This document shows, piece by piece, positions 46,142 to 60,881 of a DNA stretch of 64,000 nucleotides; position 1 is the first letter of the stretch, and the number at the start of each line of letters is the position of its first letter. Source of the DNA: Auricularia sp. M13 (taxonomy: Eukaryota; Basidiomycota; Agaricomycetes; Auriculariales; Auriculariaceae); assembly GCA_037042915.1 (NCBI GenBank), contig CM073201.1, positions 1,922,001 to 1,986,000 on the forward strand, read 5' to 3'. The translations under genes and the position numbers were made by a program. The notes beneath the pieces are model-generated. The model was not told where the DNA came from. It ran no database searches and worked only from the letters and a program-made list of their open reading frames with translations.

Positions 46142-48083
46142 TCATCTCTGTACCTCGGCTGTTGGGGATCTGTCATTCGATTTCGTGCGTTCAAATTGTT
46201 GGCACAGAGTACGCACGGCAGCATGGGGCTCCCACGGCTTCATGATCTCGATGATGTCCTGGTGGATGTCCGGGGTGATTTTGGGAATGATCTCGAGCGC
46301 CTTGATGTTTTCGTAGATTTGCTCAGGTCTGCTTGCGCCGAGGATGACGGTGCTCGTCTACGTTACCACATCCCTCAGTACAAGAAATATGAGGACGGAT
46401 GATGCTGGCGCTCACGAGGTTCTGTGCGGCTACCCATGCTAGCGCAAGCTGAGCAACGGTGCAATCGAGTTCTGCGGTTCCGTGAGCCTCTGCGGGCAGA
46501 TGTGTTGCGAAGAGGCGTCATACCATCACGCGCGTAATCCTCGAGCTGCTTCACTTTGGCGAGCTTCATATCGCTGGACGTTGCCTCAGACCCATTCTGC
46601 TTTCGGGGCAGCAAGCATAGACACACCTCTCGTCCTGGAGTCCCTTGATGGTATCCCTTTCCGAATGTCAGTACCAACGTCGCCCGCCCTCCTGGCCGGT
46701 GCTCTCACCTGAAGAATGTCTTGTAATTGTCCAAACGCCTTGCAAGGACAACTGCGTCAGTCCACAGCCATGAATGGTCGAACGGTGTCACATACGTGTT
46801 GGGATCGATCTTGCCGTTGTATTTGCCCGTCAGGATGCCGCCGGAGAGAGCAGAGAATACCGCAGCACCCATGCCGTATTTGGTATACAATGGCGCGTAC
46901 TCGACCTCTGGGCGCTCACGGTGCAGCAGACTGGGGGATCTCTGTCAGCATTCCATTGTTCCGGACATCGAGGCAGGACGCACTTGTATTGGCACTGTTC
47001 GGCGATGGGACCTATGAGACCGAGTTTGTCCGCGGCGTCTGCATTGCATGGCTCAGTCTCCGCCTGAAAAACAAGGCAGTCGACGCACGATGTGCTTCTT
47101 CAATCTCGCGCGCAGACCATTCAGATGTACCCCAGTAGAATGCCTGCACAAAGGGTCAGAGGGTCTGCCGTCACCAGTCGAGCCGTGGACTGTTTACCAT
47201 TCCCTTGTCAATCACATGGTTGAACGCTCGGACAGTTTCTTCCTGGTTGAAGTTGAGAACAAAGCCTGGGTAGCCTGAGAGTACCGTCGCGTACCATAGG
47301 GACGTTCTTATCCGGCCGGTGGGCATACACGATGTCCACATAGTCCATCTGGAGGCGCGCAAGACTGTCGTTCAGGCCCTCAATAATGCTGCGATCGGCG
47401 TGAGCCGCGGTGCCGAAGCCGCATCGCAAGATAAACGCACTGTTTTCGGCTGAGGCCCTGTCAAGATTCAACCATATGAACGCATGAGTGAGGGTCACGT
47501 GCAGGCCACAACCGTGCAATTTACCTTAGAATTTGGCTCCTTCCGCCCGACGCCGAAGAAGAGTCTGCGTGGCTAAGTGTGAGAACGCGCGCCCGTATGG
47601 GCAATAGTGGCACAGACTTGGTCGTAATGATGAGGTCCGAGCTGTCGCAATACAGAATGTTAGCTTTCGGGTGTTCCTGGCTGCCGGAGTGCCGGGCGCA
47701 CCGTTTCCATCCCATTTCGCGAATTACTCGCCCACTGGCCAGCATAGCGTCATGAACATGGCTATCATCATCACGGTGTACCTGGGACGCACATCTCTAT
47801 CTCGGAGCGGCCTTCGGAGTATCCTTCTGCGGTGTCGAACATGTTTATGCCTGACTCGAAGCAGGCCGTCAAAAGTTCCTACATTTGCAAAGTCAGAGTG
47901 ATGCATGGGTTTCAGAAGCGTTACTGCGTACTTTGACGGTGTCGCCTTTGACTGTTCCTCCAATGGTAAGCCCTTCGCAAGTGATGTGAGCATCAGCACC
48001 GATGGTTCACAATGTGTCGTACATCCGCCGAAAGAGAACAGCGGCACGCGGAGACCACTATTCCCAAGTCGCCGGAATGGCAT
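46142..48083 (-). CDS. Aldo-keto reductase of voltage-gated K+ channel beta-subunit type
   Basis: A multi-exon gene starting [20 protein letters not shown]. Blocks: [13 protein letters not shown]-like residues spread over small exons, [12 protein letters not shown]-type strand, [49 protein letters not shown] and [15 protein letters not shown], then [20 protein letters not shown] with the NADPH-binding loop, and at the end [20 protein letters not shown] followed by [18 protein letters not shown]. This is the AKR6/Kvbeta family, reducing carbonyls with NADPH in the cytosol. The last exon adds a short tail ending TAEVQR. Exons are small, so internal edges between 46400 and 47700 are approximate. 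Confidence 0.88.
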
Positions 48084-48407
48084 ATTCTTACTGCAGAGGT
48101 AGTCAGAGCATAAGCAGAAAGGTACAGAATGCACGCACGGATCGAACACGGGCTCGCCATCGTAGAGCATGTCTGTCGGAAAATCACAACTCACTCGCGC
48201 GAGGGGGGAAACTGGGACGAGGCGACAGCGATTTGATACGCTTTATATAGGCTGGAGGTTCTAATACAAATGATGAGGCAACAATACGTTCTAGACAGGC
48301 ACGCGTAGGCTTGGTCCACCACGTTCGGATGCGGAAGTTGTTGTCCTTCCGAAGGTGGGGAAAAAACAACAAACCGGCCCGCACCGTGCCGAGGACGCAT
48401 GGCAAGG
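48084..48407. other. AKR upstream region
   Basis: About 320 bp between the RNase H2B stop and the AKR start, both minus strand. No gene seen. Confidence 0.35.
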
Positions 48408-49713
48408 CTACTTCTTGGAGAAAAAGGACGATATCTTGGCCATCCCCGTTGTATTCGCCTTCTTCAGATTCTCAACGCCGCGAGAGCCCTGCTTCTCGGC
48501 CTTACGCTTCGTACCCTTCACGGCGGGCGCGGCCGTGGTAGGGGCTTTAACCAACGCCTGTTCCGATTCTTTTTGGAGCGTGGTCAAGTGCGCATCAAGC
48601 GTGGTGAAACTACTCAGCCGTCAGCACCCTGCGCTCTAAGCAGTGCCGGGCTTACTCGAACGTCGCAAGCAAGGCTTGGTGAGTCGTTGGCGACAAGTAT
48701 TGCGAGAGCAGTTCGCAAGCTGCTCTTGTGCGCGCAACTGACCGGGTCAGACAGGGACACACGAGGTGTTAGAATTGCTCACGCGAAGCAAGCTCCCTTT
48801 TGTTTTCCGGTGCGTCGTTGAGGCCATCCTTGGCCAACCCACGGACTAACAGGCTGAAGTTGTCGAAGACGGCGGGATTGGCCAGATGCGCAACCTTCTC
48901 GCGGACATAGTTTAGCAGTCTTTGCTGTGTGAACCGATAAACTGTAAGCTCCTCGGTCAGTTCTGCATCCAAACGTCAGCATACAATCTATCACGGCGTA
49001 AAAGAAACGACCTTTGTATTCACATATGTGACGCATAGCGTCATGCACGCATGGCAAGCGCTGTAGACGGAAAACGTCCTCGTTCGGCGCCGTAGCCGCA
49101 GCATCCAGAGTTGCAGCTTCCGCAGTGATGGATATGCGTGACGCTATGTCTTCGAATATGTCCTCTGCTGGACGAAATTGAGCCATGGAACCTTCTTCCT
49201 ACGGGTAGTATGAGTTGCAACCCAAGGTTTCAAGAGAGCTTTTCAACATACCCCAGCAATGACTTGCAGTAATGGAGCAAGTAGGAAGGCAGGATCCATG
49301 GGAGTGTATAGCAGCATCTTGCCATCTTGAAGCAGTCAGACAATCTAGCGCAGGCATGCATGAGTTAGTATACCTTCAACTACGTGTGTGCCGTTTAGAA
49401 ACCAGGACCGGCTCGAATCTGGGCTAACCGCCTGGACTTCGAGGATTGAAGACTGGACGCCAGACTCTGTGGAAATCTGGTATGGCAAGAAGAGGCACGG
49501 TACATCTTAGGACCAAACATCAGAAACAGAAGATTCAAGGGCAGCAGCGTGTCGGCTCACTGGTTCTTGGATGCGGAAGGCGGACAAAGCGAAGGCCCGC
49601 TGGCTCCGTTGCTGCCGTGACAAGGTTTATCACCTCTAGATGACCGTTTCAGGTACAATTCACAAGGGAGCGGTGACTATACCTCGAGGAAGCACGCATA
49701 TCTGTGTGGCCAT
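48408..49713 (-). CDS. Ribonuclease H2 subunit B
   Basis: Reconstructed from about seven exons. The start at 49713 gives MATQICVLPREV and the sequence continues LRFVRLPHPRT, CLFLPYQ, then ILEVQAVSPDSSRSWFL and DGKMLLYTPMDPAFLLAPLL. This is the classical N-terminal region of the family (LRLPHPRT, then TPxDPxFLLxPIL). The C-terminal Ydr279p-like region holds LPCVHDAM, ELTVYRFTQQRLLNYVREKV and a Lys-rich tail ending MAKISSFFSKK, a PIP-like motif (M-x-x-I-x-x-F-F) as in human RNASEH2B. The B subunit scaffolds RNase H2, which removes ribonucleotides from DNA, and contacts PCNA. Exon edges between 48600 and 49060 were inferred. The start is supported by a donor right after PRE. Confidence 0.85.
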
Positions 49714-49880
49714 TCTGAGTGTGTCGGAGGTTGGAGCGCGACGTGTTTGTCCTTGTGTACGCGTCGCGTTCATGATCCATACTCCGACACGATAGCTTGA
49801 TGAGACAAAGAAATTCCATTGCGCCTGTTTGGTTCAGGCAAAAATGTGTGAATGTCCTACGACATCTAAAGATACTACGT

Positions 49881-52164
<2,284 letters not shown>

Positions 52165-52687
52165 TGCAGGTGCGTTTTCCGGTGCCCCAGTCGTGCAAAT
52201 GTGTTTCAAGTACTTGAGAGCCTGTTCGCTGGCCTCATAATGGCGTGCTCGTCGCGCCAGTAGGAAGGTTGGTAATTCCGCGCGACCAGATATTCGGCGC
52301 GTCGGACCGACATCGGGCGCTTGTTGGGCTTCGTGGCAAGACCTCGCAAGCTCAACGTCAACGGTTCGTGTCAGCCGTTAGAAGACAAGTCCGACATGCT
52401 TCTGCTGCAACGATATTAATGGAACCAATTCCTTCAGACTGTAGTCAAGTGTGTGCTGTGGTACATGATCAAGCGAGAACCTAATGGAAAGAAAACTACA
52501 CGCTGATACATGTCGTGTGAGGCTGGGTGCGTCCAGCGTTGTGGATGATGTGGATACAGGGGAAGAGCACATTAGTACATTATGGAGAACGTAACGGTTA
52601 GTCGGGGGAATACTTCGAATCTGCTAGAAGGATTACTGCAATGGCGTACTTTGGCCAGGCAGGAGTGTTGAACAAGCAGGCGACAAG
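52165..52687. other. ATP sulfurylase upstream region
   Basis: About 520 bp holding the ATP sulfurylase promoter and the P450 3' end. No gene seen; no sulfur-regulator site was verified. Confidence 0.35.
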
Positions 52688-54807
52688 TTAGACCTCGTCG
52701 GAACAATCTTCATGTGGGCGAGGAGAAAAGATCAAGTCGACCTTGAGCCCGAGAGGGAACACAACCTATCAGAGTCTTGTCAATGATGATAACCCGAGTG
52801 TAGGGCATGTAGGACGCACGAAGGCTTCGCAAATATACATGGTCTTATCGTTAGTGTGAGCGGGTGCTCGAATGTCAAAGTTGCGAGCAATGGAAGCAAT
52901 GATTATCTGCGGGTCAAGCTTCAAGTCAAGTCGTCGGAAACAGTTATTAGAAGCCATAGACATACGCGCAGCATAGTCATGGCCAAGCTAAGGGTCCGGG
53001 GCCCACGTCAGTGGATCGAAATGGATTCGTAGGCGCTCCGACTTACTTCTGGCCTCCGCACACGCGCGCCCCCATTCCGAAGGGCATAAAGTGTTCCTGG
53101 GTCTGTATGAATCCATGCATGCCAAATGCTAGCGCTGAGCATCCCTGCATACCTTCATCTCCCCCGTCTCATTGAGCCAGCGCTGGGGCTCAAGGGCCTG
53201 GGGGTTTGGAAACACATCTTCCTGCCGATGAACCGACCAGGCCTGAGTCATGACGCTCCCGTTCGGCGGCATGGCATATCCCTTGATGTTGAAGACCCCG
53301 TACTGTTCGGGGACTGTACGGGGAAGTGGAGCGGGCGCCGCGCTGTATAGACGCAGACCTGTCAGAACGTCAATGAGAACTCCTAGGCAGCTGCTAGGCA
53401 AGGAAGGAGTTTCACTAACCCTCCTTGATGAATGCATTGAGATACGGAAGCGACTGCAATGCATCCATGTGCGGGATTCTGTAAGGGTCATGCATCGCGT
53501 CGTCCAACTCAGTCTGCAGCTTGCGCATCACGTGGGGGTGTTGGCTAAGCGCCCACAGCAGGTAACTCGCCGTCGTGGCGGTAGTATCCGTACCGGCCAT
53601 CCTGTTTGCGAGTCAGCAGTTGGCCGATAATCGGCTGGACCAACTCACGTGTGCGCTTGGAGCTCTGCCATGATATCCGTTTCGCTGAGGGCCAGCCCGG
53701 AAGGCATCCGGTACTGGAGCATGCGCACGACCAGCGTATGCCGCTCCTGCTCGTCGAGATGCCCGTCCTTCAGCTGCTCGCTCACGCCGCGCACCCTGTC
53801 CCCCACAAACTAGTCGAGTTAACGTGCAGCCACGGGCGCACGAGTGGACAATCCGCACCTGATGCAGGTAAGCGTCGCTGTCAAAAAATTCGCGAGCGCG
53901 CGCGTGCGGAACGTGGGACAAAATGGTCCAAAGCCAACCAGGAATGGCATCTTTCTGGAGGGGGATGAGTCTACGATGAGATCCCTGGGCGGCGACGCAC
54001 GAGAAGGCTGCGCTTCGGCCAGTCCGTGATGGCAGTGGAGAGATCGTCCGCCTCCGCGTTGACCCACTTCTGCACGGAGCCAGGCCTGTAGTCGAAGACG
54101 GACAGAGAAATGACGTCCACCATAAGATGGCGAAACATCGTCAGACAGTCCCAGGGAGTGCGCCCGCCATCCTCGTGCAGCCGATGAACAATGCGAACCA
54201 TATATTCGCGCATGTCTCCGTGGAACGATGCTACAAGACTCGCATGAGACAACAGGATGCTGCTGCAAATGGACAATTACCCAGATTAGAGTGTGTGTAA
54301 TGAGGGGCGAAGCCTCTCCTCCGCAGAGTATGCACGAACGGATCCCTGCAAGACAATTAGGACCGGGCAATTGCCGACGTGGACAACAGCGTACACAGTA
54401 GTCATGCTGGAGCGTTGATAGTGAGTCAGAGTTAGAGACAGGTCGAAGGGAGTGACATACGCGTGGTCTCTCCCGTTCATCCGCAGAGACTGATACCACT
54501 CGTCCTTCGGGAAGCGCGCAGAGTAGACAGCTTTGTTGGCGGCCGCATCGAGGTACGCAACTTTGGTTGGTCCGATACATACAACTGGTCCGTACCGGGG
54601 GAAAAGCGCGTCGATAGCGCGCGCCTGGCGCATGAGAACGATGTGCGGCGTAAGCCAGTGCTTGGTGACCTTCGCGTACCAGGGGCCGGGCACGTGCGCG
54701 AGAGGGCCAAAGAACACGCGGTAAAGGGAGACGATGATGGTGTAGACAGCCAGGCCGGCGAACGAGCCGTAGAGCGCAGCGGCGGGGAGACTGCAGGCGT
54801 TCAGCAT
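52688..54807 (-). CDS. Cytochrome P450 monooxygenase
   Basis: A multi-exon gene of roughly 520 residues. The N-terminal anchor (LPAAALYGSFAGLAVYTIIV) is followed by the Pro-rich hinge FFGPLAHVPGPW. The I-helix reads MAGTDTTATTASYLL (A/G-G-x-D/E-T-T). The K-helix is AFIKEGLRLY (E-x-x-R), the PERF region EPQRW, and the heme loop FGMGARVCGG contains the axial cysteine. The C-terminus ends ...PRPHEDCSDEV. All catalytic features look intact, so it should be an ER-bound monooxygenase needing cytochrome P450 reductase. The substrate cannot be inferred, because no pathway genes surround it. The start at 54807 is the first ATG before the anchor. Confidence 0.94.
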
Positions 54808-55920
54808 GGCGGGGCAGGTGCGAGGGTCCGCGAGTCAAACAAAAGGAAGGAAATATAAAGGAGCGTGGGCGATCTTGAGAAAAATACAGACGCCGGCCGC
54901 GTAAAATACTTGATCCAAGCGAGGCCGAAACAGGTGCTCGACTCCGACAGGTACCGCTTTGATTACAGGGATCGGCGCTGGCACCTCCCGGAATTGGAAG
55001 TAACATATCCCTTTCGGGGAGGCTCGTTCCGGCACGCCGGTCAATTTTATGGAGTTCCCCGACGGGAGTGCCTGCCATATGCGGAGCGGCGAGCGGGGCA
55101 ACCTGGCACAGGGTGGTACGCACGTTCTAATAACTCAATGTGCAACCACAGCAAACGGTATCTTGGGTAGGAGCGTGACCGACAGCGCTGGGTGAAGTGT
55201 AAATCGTGTGGTGCATGGCGCTGTCGCGAATCCCGAGCCGGCGTCTACCGCGCCTGGGAGATGGCCGCGAACTTAGACGACGATCCGGCTTCGTTATCGA
55301 CTTCGCCAGCGTTATGAGTCGAACCAGGAACAAGACTCTCGCAACGCTCGAGTATATTCGGACGTGCGGGATTGCAGAAGAACACGATGGCAACGATGAC
55401 CGTTCCTGTCTGCTCCCAAGTCCATGGTGGCGCCAGGAGACGTAACAGCTACCAGCGCAATAATCTTAATGTGCCAATCATGCCACGGTTGAAGTAAGCG
55501 CCAAGCTGCGTGTTGGCGCACGCGAGTCCGACGGGCGTTTCCTAGAAGAGTTATAGCTGTGGCGAACCCAGGTCATACCCAGCTCCCAGACATCTCAAGT
55601 GAGCACTAAGCAGACGACAGATGGGCAACCGCGGAGGGGATGATTTCAAGCCACGTGACGAGGGTCCTGAACACGTCGGGAACCAGCGGTCAAGCTCAAA
55701 CAGAGTGGAAACAGCATATGCGACCCGGACAAGGAGAACGAGACAGAATATGGCGCAGATTCCAGACCAGCGGAAGGTGAGAGCCTTCAGTGCATTCCGG
55801 GGCCGGAAGTCCAGAGACAGGGGTCACGTGCCGCACAGAAAGCGGCGGCCAAAAAGGCTATATATGCCATGGGGCGGCGGATCCCGAGGCGCGACGGCAG
55901 TCTTCGTTCTCGTCTCCGCC
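54808..55920. other. Divergent intergenic region with TATA box and E-box
   Basis: About 1.1 kb between the P450 and the next rightward gene. An open frame from 55621 is in phase with the downstream gene but lies upstream of its TATA box, so it was not included. Confidence 0.4.
55825..55866 (+). promoter_or_regulatory. CACGTG element and TATATATG box
   Basis: A perfect E-box (CACGTG, 55825-55830) lies about 30 bp upstream of a TATATATG element (55859-55866), which in turn is about 60 bp before the start codon at 55921. The spacing fits a core promoter. It also argues against translation from the longer upstream frame. Confidence 0.5.
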
Positions 55921-58120
55921 ATGAGTGCCAGCATCCAGCAAGCCGCCGAGCCCGTGCCCACGACGCAGCCAGAGACACTATCAGCATCGAGCTCCGTAGC
56001 CGAGTCGCTGTCCGCGTCGAGCAGCGCGGCGTCCGTCGTGACGCTGGCGGACGGGCAGCCCCTAGCCACCTTGGCCAAGAGCGGCGCCGGCCACGTCCTG
56101 GCGCTGGCGCCAGCGTTCCAGCCGCGCGCGGCGTCGTTCCCGGCGCAGTTCCTGGCGGGTAGCAAGACGCTGCTGGTGCGGGCGCCGGTCGCGGTGGCCC
56201 CTGTGCGGTCGTCGCTCGTCGGCCACGCGCGGTCGGTGTCAATGCCGGCGGTGTCGGTGGGCGACGTCCAGGCGCAGTCCGAGGGCGTGCAGTACGACGG
56301 CGCGTACGAGGTGCTCGCCGCCAAGTACCTCAAGACGCCGCAGCTCAACTGCCTCAGCGGCGACGCGCCCTCGCCGCCGTCGTCGCCCGAGTCCGTGCTC
56401 TTCATCGAGCAGACCCCGTCCGGCGGCCTGCCCAGGCATTTCCTGCGCCGCCGCGGGAAAAGCGTCGCTATCGCCGACAAGGCTCTGCCCGCGCCTGTCG
56501 CGGAGGCAAACGAAGAAGGTCCGTCCTCACTGTCCGCCGCATCGAACTAGAGCCTCACCCTGATCTGCAGGATGGGTACAGTGGGGATCATCGCCGCCCA
56601 GGCCCATTCCCGCTCTCCATGGCCCCGCTTCGCTGCCCTACGCCCGATGCCCCTCGTAAGCCGCCCGTCGCCTGATTCAGGGACCGTTATCCTCACAAGT
56701 CAACAGCGGTGCAGAAGGAACGGTCATCGAAGAACAGAGCAGCCTCCCGAGCGTCATCTGGGGCCTCGACAACAACGGCGAGCCAGGCGCTATCCCTGTT
56801 GAACACGCCGCCCCTCCTATGGGAGCCCGTCCCGGACCGCGTCTGTACCACGGCACTCCAGGCAACAAGGACCGCAGACCTGTCCGAGGCCCCCGCCAGC
56901 AGCAGTATCAACAGCAGCAAAAGCCCAGGCAATACGCGTCCGAGCCGCTACACAGTGCCCAGCAAGACGCCATGCGCCTCAACGAGATGACCTACAGTGC
57001 GCCCGCCGCCGCGGCAGTCGCAGCACGCCAGGCTTTGCAGGAGTACGTCCCAGAAGCTCCCGCAGTGTACCAACCCCAAGGTATCGAGGAGGAGGCTCTG
57101 CTTGCCCAGATGCGGCGCCAGGCGGCGCACAAACTGGACGAGCAGATCAAGAGGCCGCGCGGTCATACCATTTCCGTCGCACAGCACACGGACCTGCTTA
57201 CGCTGCTGAATGCCAACAACACCATCGAAAAGCGGCCCGTCGTCATTCGGAACGTCTCCAATCCGCTTTTGACACCCGCAAGCCTGTCGACTCCCGTCTT
57301 CTCGCCCGCGTTCTCGACCCCGCTAAGTCAGGATCAGCGCGAGGCTTTACAGCGTCGCTGGGATGCGATGCTGAGCCCCAACACCCCCGCAAGCATCATT
57401 TCGTCGTCGAGCGCCAGCGACCAGAGCCCGACGTCCGCAGAACTCTCCCAGCAGCTTCGCCGCATCGTGTCGTCGCTCCCATCCACCGAGAGGGGCCATC
57501 TCGCTCGTCAGGCGGTCTCGCTGCCTGTCACGCCGCTGCTTCCCAGCCTACCGGTCAACAACTTCCGTTCGCCTGGAGCGCACATCGGCCCAGACGGCAA
57601 GTCCATTAATGTCTGGGAGCTCGCCAACGGAAAGCAGCACGTCCAGCAGCAGCAGCAGCAGCCGAAAACACCTCATCACAAGAAAGGACCAGCGTCGCCT
57701 TCGGTCTCCCTCTCGAACGCCCGCTCCATTCCGATCTCTCGCCTGCGTACCAACTCCGGCGGTCTTGCACCGGTTCCCGAGGAGCCAGAGCAGTCGGGCA
57801 ACCAGCGGCCACTGCCGAAGAATGCGTCGACGAGGATGACGCCGAGGACAGCATCGAGATCATCGGCCGCAGCGTCCTGGAGGAAGCCTTCTACGCCCAA
57901 GGTGCACGCGTCCTCAAACGAGCCGCAGGCCACAACACTCGTCGCGCAGAGCAAGGCAGATATCGAGGCTGTAGCGGAGGCACCGGCCGTACCGGAGGTT
58001 CGCATCCGTCTTCCAGGCGGAGGCAGGTCCAAGAAGCTCAAGCCGAAGGAGGACAAGTCCAAGGAAGACATCTCTGGTCTGCAGCTCGACCCCGCGCCAC
58101 TCGTGTCAGTCGCAGTCTAG
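55921..58120 (+). CDS. Unrecognised Ser/Pro/Gln-rich protein
   Basis: About 640 residues, three or more exons. The first exon starts MSASIQQAAEPVPTTQPE and is Ser/Ala/Val rich. A short middle exon encodes a compact motif, GWVQWGSSPPRPIPALHGP and SLPYARCPS, followed by EGTVIEEQSSLPSVIWGLD. These motifs look conserved because they interrupt low-complexity sequence. The long last exon carries RLYHGTPGNKD, Gln-rich tracts (57650-57663), a helix VAQHTDLLTLLNANNTI, and a Lys-rich end (SKKLKPKEDKSKED). No membrane span or catalytic motif. It may be a regulatory or nuclear protein. Introns near 56517-56572 and 56670-56730 were inferred from donors GTCCGT and GTAAGC. Start chosen by the TATA position. 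Confidence 0.55.
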
Positions 58121-58903
58121 GGTCGCCCACGAACGTACGACCATTACGAAGAAGAAACGTTTCCCGCCTTTAAATGCCCTGTATCGATTTTCTCGTCTCG
58201 CCTCTTTCTCGTGCCTCCCGTATCGCCCTGGTTGGCCTACGCGCCGTGGCGCACGCTGCTCGGTCCCTGGTATGTCGCCACCATTGGCTTTGTTGCGCAT
58301 GATCGTCCGGCGCCACGGCGGCCGTCCACACCCGACTTGGGAGCAGCATCGCAGTAGAATTCGTCCGTTTTCTTTTACTCGCTTCCCGTTTCTGTTGACC
58401 ACGACGACGAACTGCGTCGCTTCCAAAGTCCCCCCAATCCAATCCCATAAGTAGAAACCCCTGCCGCGTCCAGTGTGCTGTGCATTGGTTCGTATGTTTC
58501 GTTTCCGAGTTCCCAAAGTCAAAGATATTTGTAGTTGTAGGTCGGCGCCCACCGCGCCTGTACGAGCTTCGAGCTTGAATGGACAACCGTTGCTTCGCCA
58601 AAATTACGCGTGCGTGTGAGCTGTGGTCAGAGTTGAGCAAACTCGGCGATGCTCGTGAGCACGGCTGGGAGCGAAGGGATGTTGCGGAGCTTCAACCGTG
58701 TTGTTCAACTGCCATACACGGAGGCGTGAATAACTGCCGCATGTCGATTGCGCCGGCAAGATTCCAGAATAGAGAGATGACGTTGACCGTCTTTAACCTT
58801 TTGGGACGAGCACCCGATGGTCTCGACAACCTTGAACAGCAAGATGAGGGAACCATGCTCAATGTCGAGCCAAATATATTGCTTTCAGTGCGCCCAATCA
58901 ATT
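58121..58903. other. Convergent intergenic region
   Basis: About 780 bp between two convergent stop codons. Open frames on either strand are not protein-like. Confidence 0.35.
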
Positions 58904-60881
58904 TTATGCCTTAACAAAGAGATCAGTGAACTTGTCGACGGGCAGCTTGTACAGGCTGTCTGCGTCCTCGACAGTCGCAATGATCCTGTGACACCGATTA
59001 ATCGACCAAACGATGCATGACGAGAATCCTGCGACGTACTTCTTTTGCGTGGCATCGTCGAAGTGATGCGATATGTGCCGTTTGAACTTGTTCATGAGTA
59101 GAGGCTTGCCTTCCTCGCGCTACAGGGATCCGGAGTTAACACAGTGAGTTGAATAATGGAGCGAGTAAGGAAACGCACGCGACGCTTGTGGCCAACAGGG
59201 TACTCGATCTCGACCTCGTCGAGCACCGTGCCGTCGTTGAGCGTGATGGTGATGGCGTTTGAGATGAAGCGCTTCTCCGGCTCGTGGTAGTCGACGGTGA
59301 ACTTCGGGTCCTCGACACACTCGATCTTGTCGCGCAGGGCGTCGATGCGCGGGTCGGCGGCAGCAGCGTCGGAGCTATGGGCGTATTGATTATTAATTTT
59401 ACATACGTTTAGAGAGGTTTAGATGCGTACTAGTCCTCGGTCGTCAGACGGCCGTGGATGAGCGGGAAGGCCACCATGTAGTTGATATCGTGGCTGTCAA
59501 ATTGGTCAACATGCGCGGCAGATAATCTTAAGAAGGATGTGGACCCACTCGCGGTCGGCGAAGTTGTGCAGCTTTCCCTTCTTGTTGATAATGCTGCAGA
59601 TTTATGAGCATCGTTCATAGATGACATGACAGAACATCGCATACCGCATAGCTGCCTCCTGCGTCCGGATTTTAACATGCTTGATGTCGTCGGACGACTT
59701 GCCCAGGGACTTCAGCTTGTTGTGGAGGATGTGCGCGGCCTCGACCGCGGTCTGGGCGTGGAATTCGGCGGGGAAAGATATCTTGAAGAGGACGTTCTCC
59801 ATGATGTACGATCCGTATGGACGCTGGAATTCAAACGGCTTGCCCTTGAAGAGCACGTCGTAGAAGCCCCAGGTCTTGGCGGTGAGGACGGACGGGAGGC
59901 CCATCTCGCCGCGCTTGACGAGGTATGCGAGGTTGACCGCGCGCGAGCACGCGTCGCCGGCGGCCCACGACTTGCGCGAGCCGGTGTTGGGCGCGTGGCG
60001 GTAGGTACGCAGGGACTGGCCGTCGACCCATGCCTGCGAGACGGCGTCGATCGTCTGCTCACGCGACAGGCCGCTGTGTCATTGACCAGTAAGGAGATCA
60101 TCTCCCGCATAAATCGGAGGAAATGACTAACAGGAGCTTGGAAACGACTGCGGTCGAGGCGACCTTGACGAGCACGACGTGGTCGAGGCCGACGCGGTTG
60201 AAGGAGTTAAGGAGGGCGAGGCAGCCCTGGATCTCATGCGCCTTGACCATCGCGTCCAGGACGTCGCGTACGGTGACCTGCTGACCCTGGCGGGCGAGGA
60301 AGTCGGCCACGGCGAGGATTGCACCTAGGTTGTCGGACGGGTGGCCCCCTGCATGACCGCGCCGTGTTAGCACACGCGATTATTTCGGCCAGGGGTGCAC
60401 TGCTACGTGCATTCTGCGGCCAGGAAGCAGTCGTTGAAGTCGAGCCAGCGGATCATGGTCCCAATGTTGAACGCGCCGCGGACGGGATCCAGCTGGTAGT
60501 TGGTGCCCGGCACCTTCGTACCTGTAAGCTGGTCAACGAAACGGTGAAAAATCGCGTGAGGCGCATATGCGCACCGTTGGGAACAACCGTGCCGTCGACG
60601 ACGGGACCCAGGAGACGCGCGCATTCCTTGAAGCGCAGGCCCTCGAGGCCACAGCCGATGGTGTCGATGAGGCAGAGCCTGGCCGTCTCGACGGCGACCG
60701 GGGACGTGACCTCGAAGTTGTGGACATAGTCGGCAATGTCGACGAGGACCTTGTCCGGCTCGGGGCGGGCGGCGCTCTCGGCGGCTGACAGATGGCCCAT
60801 GGCGCGGTGCGGGGTGAAGGCGAGTCTGCGGCCAGCTACGAGTGCTGGCTGTCGTCCTACACGGAGAAGCGTCCGGAGCAT
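58904..60881 (-). CDS. 2-methylcitrate dehydratase (PrpD family), mitochondrial
   Basis: About seven exons. The start at 60881 gives a mitochondrial-type leader ([20 protein letters not shown]). PrpD blocks: [84 protein letters not shown], then [39 protein letters not shown], and the C-terminal [27 protein letters not shown] and [11 protein letters not shown]. The enzyme dehydrates 2-methylcitrate to 2-methyl-cis-aconitate in the mitochondrial methylcitrate cycle that detoxifies propionyl-CoA. A longer frame upstream to 60947 is not needed. No other methylcitrate-cycle gene lies in the window. Confidence 0.9.

Noticed and set aside
53819-55123. A 434-codon open frame on the minus strand
   Set aside because: It overlaps the cytochrome P450 in another frame, has a composition rich in Arg/Pro/Ser/His, and lacks any domain; a GC-rich shadow.
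55621-55920. N-terminal extension of the Ser/Pro-rich protein
   Set aside because: A TATA box and E-box lie inside it, close to the ATG at 55921, so it is more likely promoter than coding.
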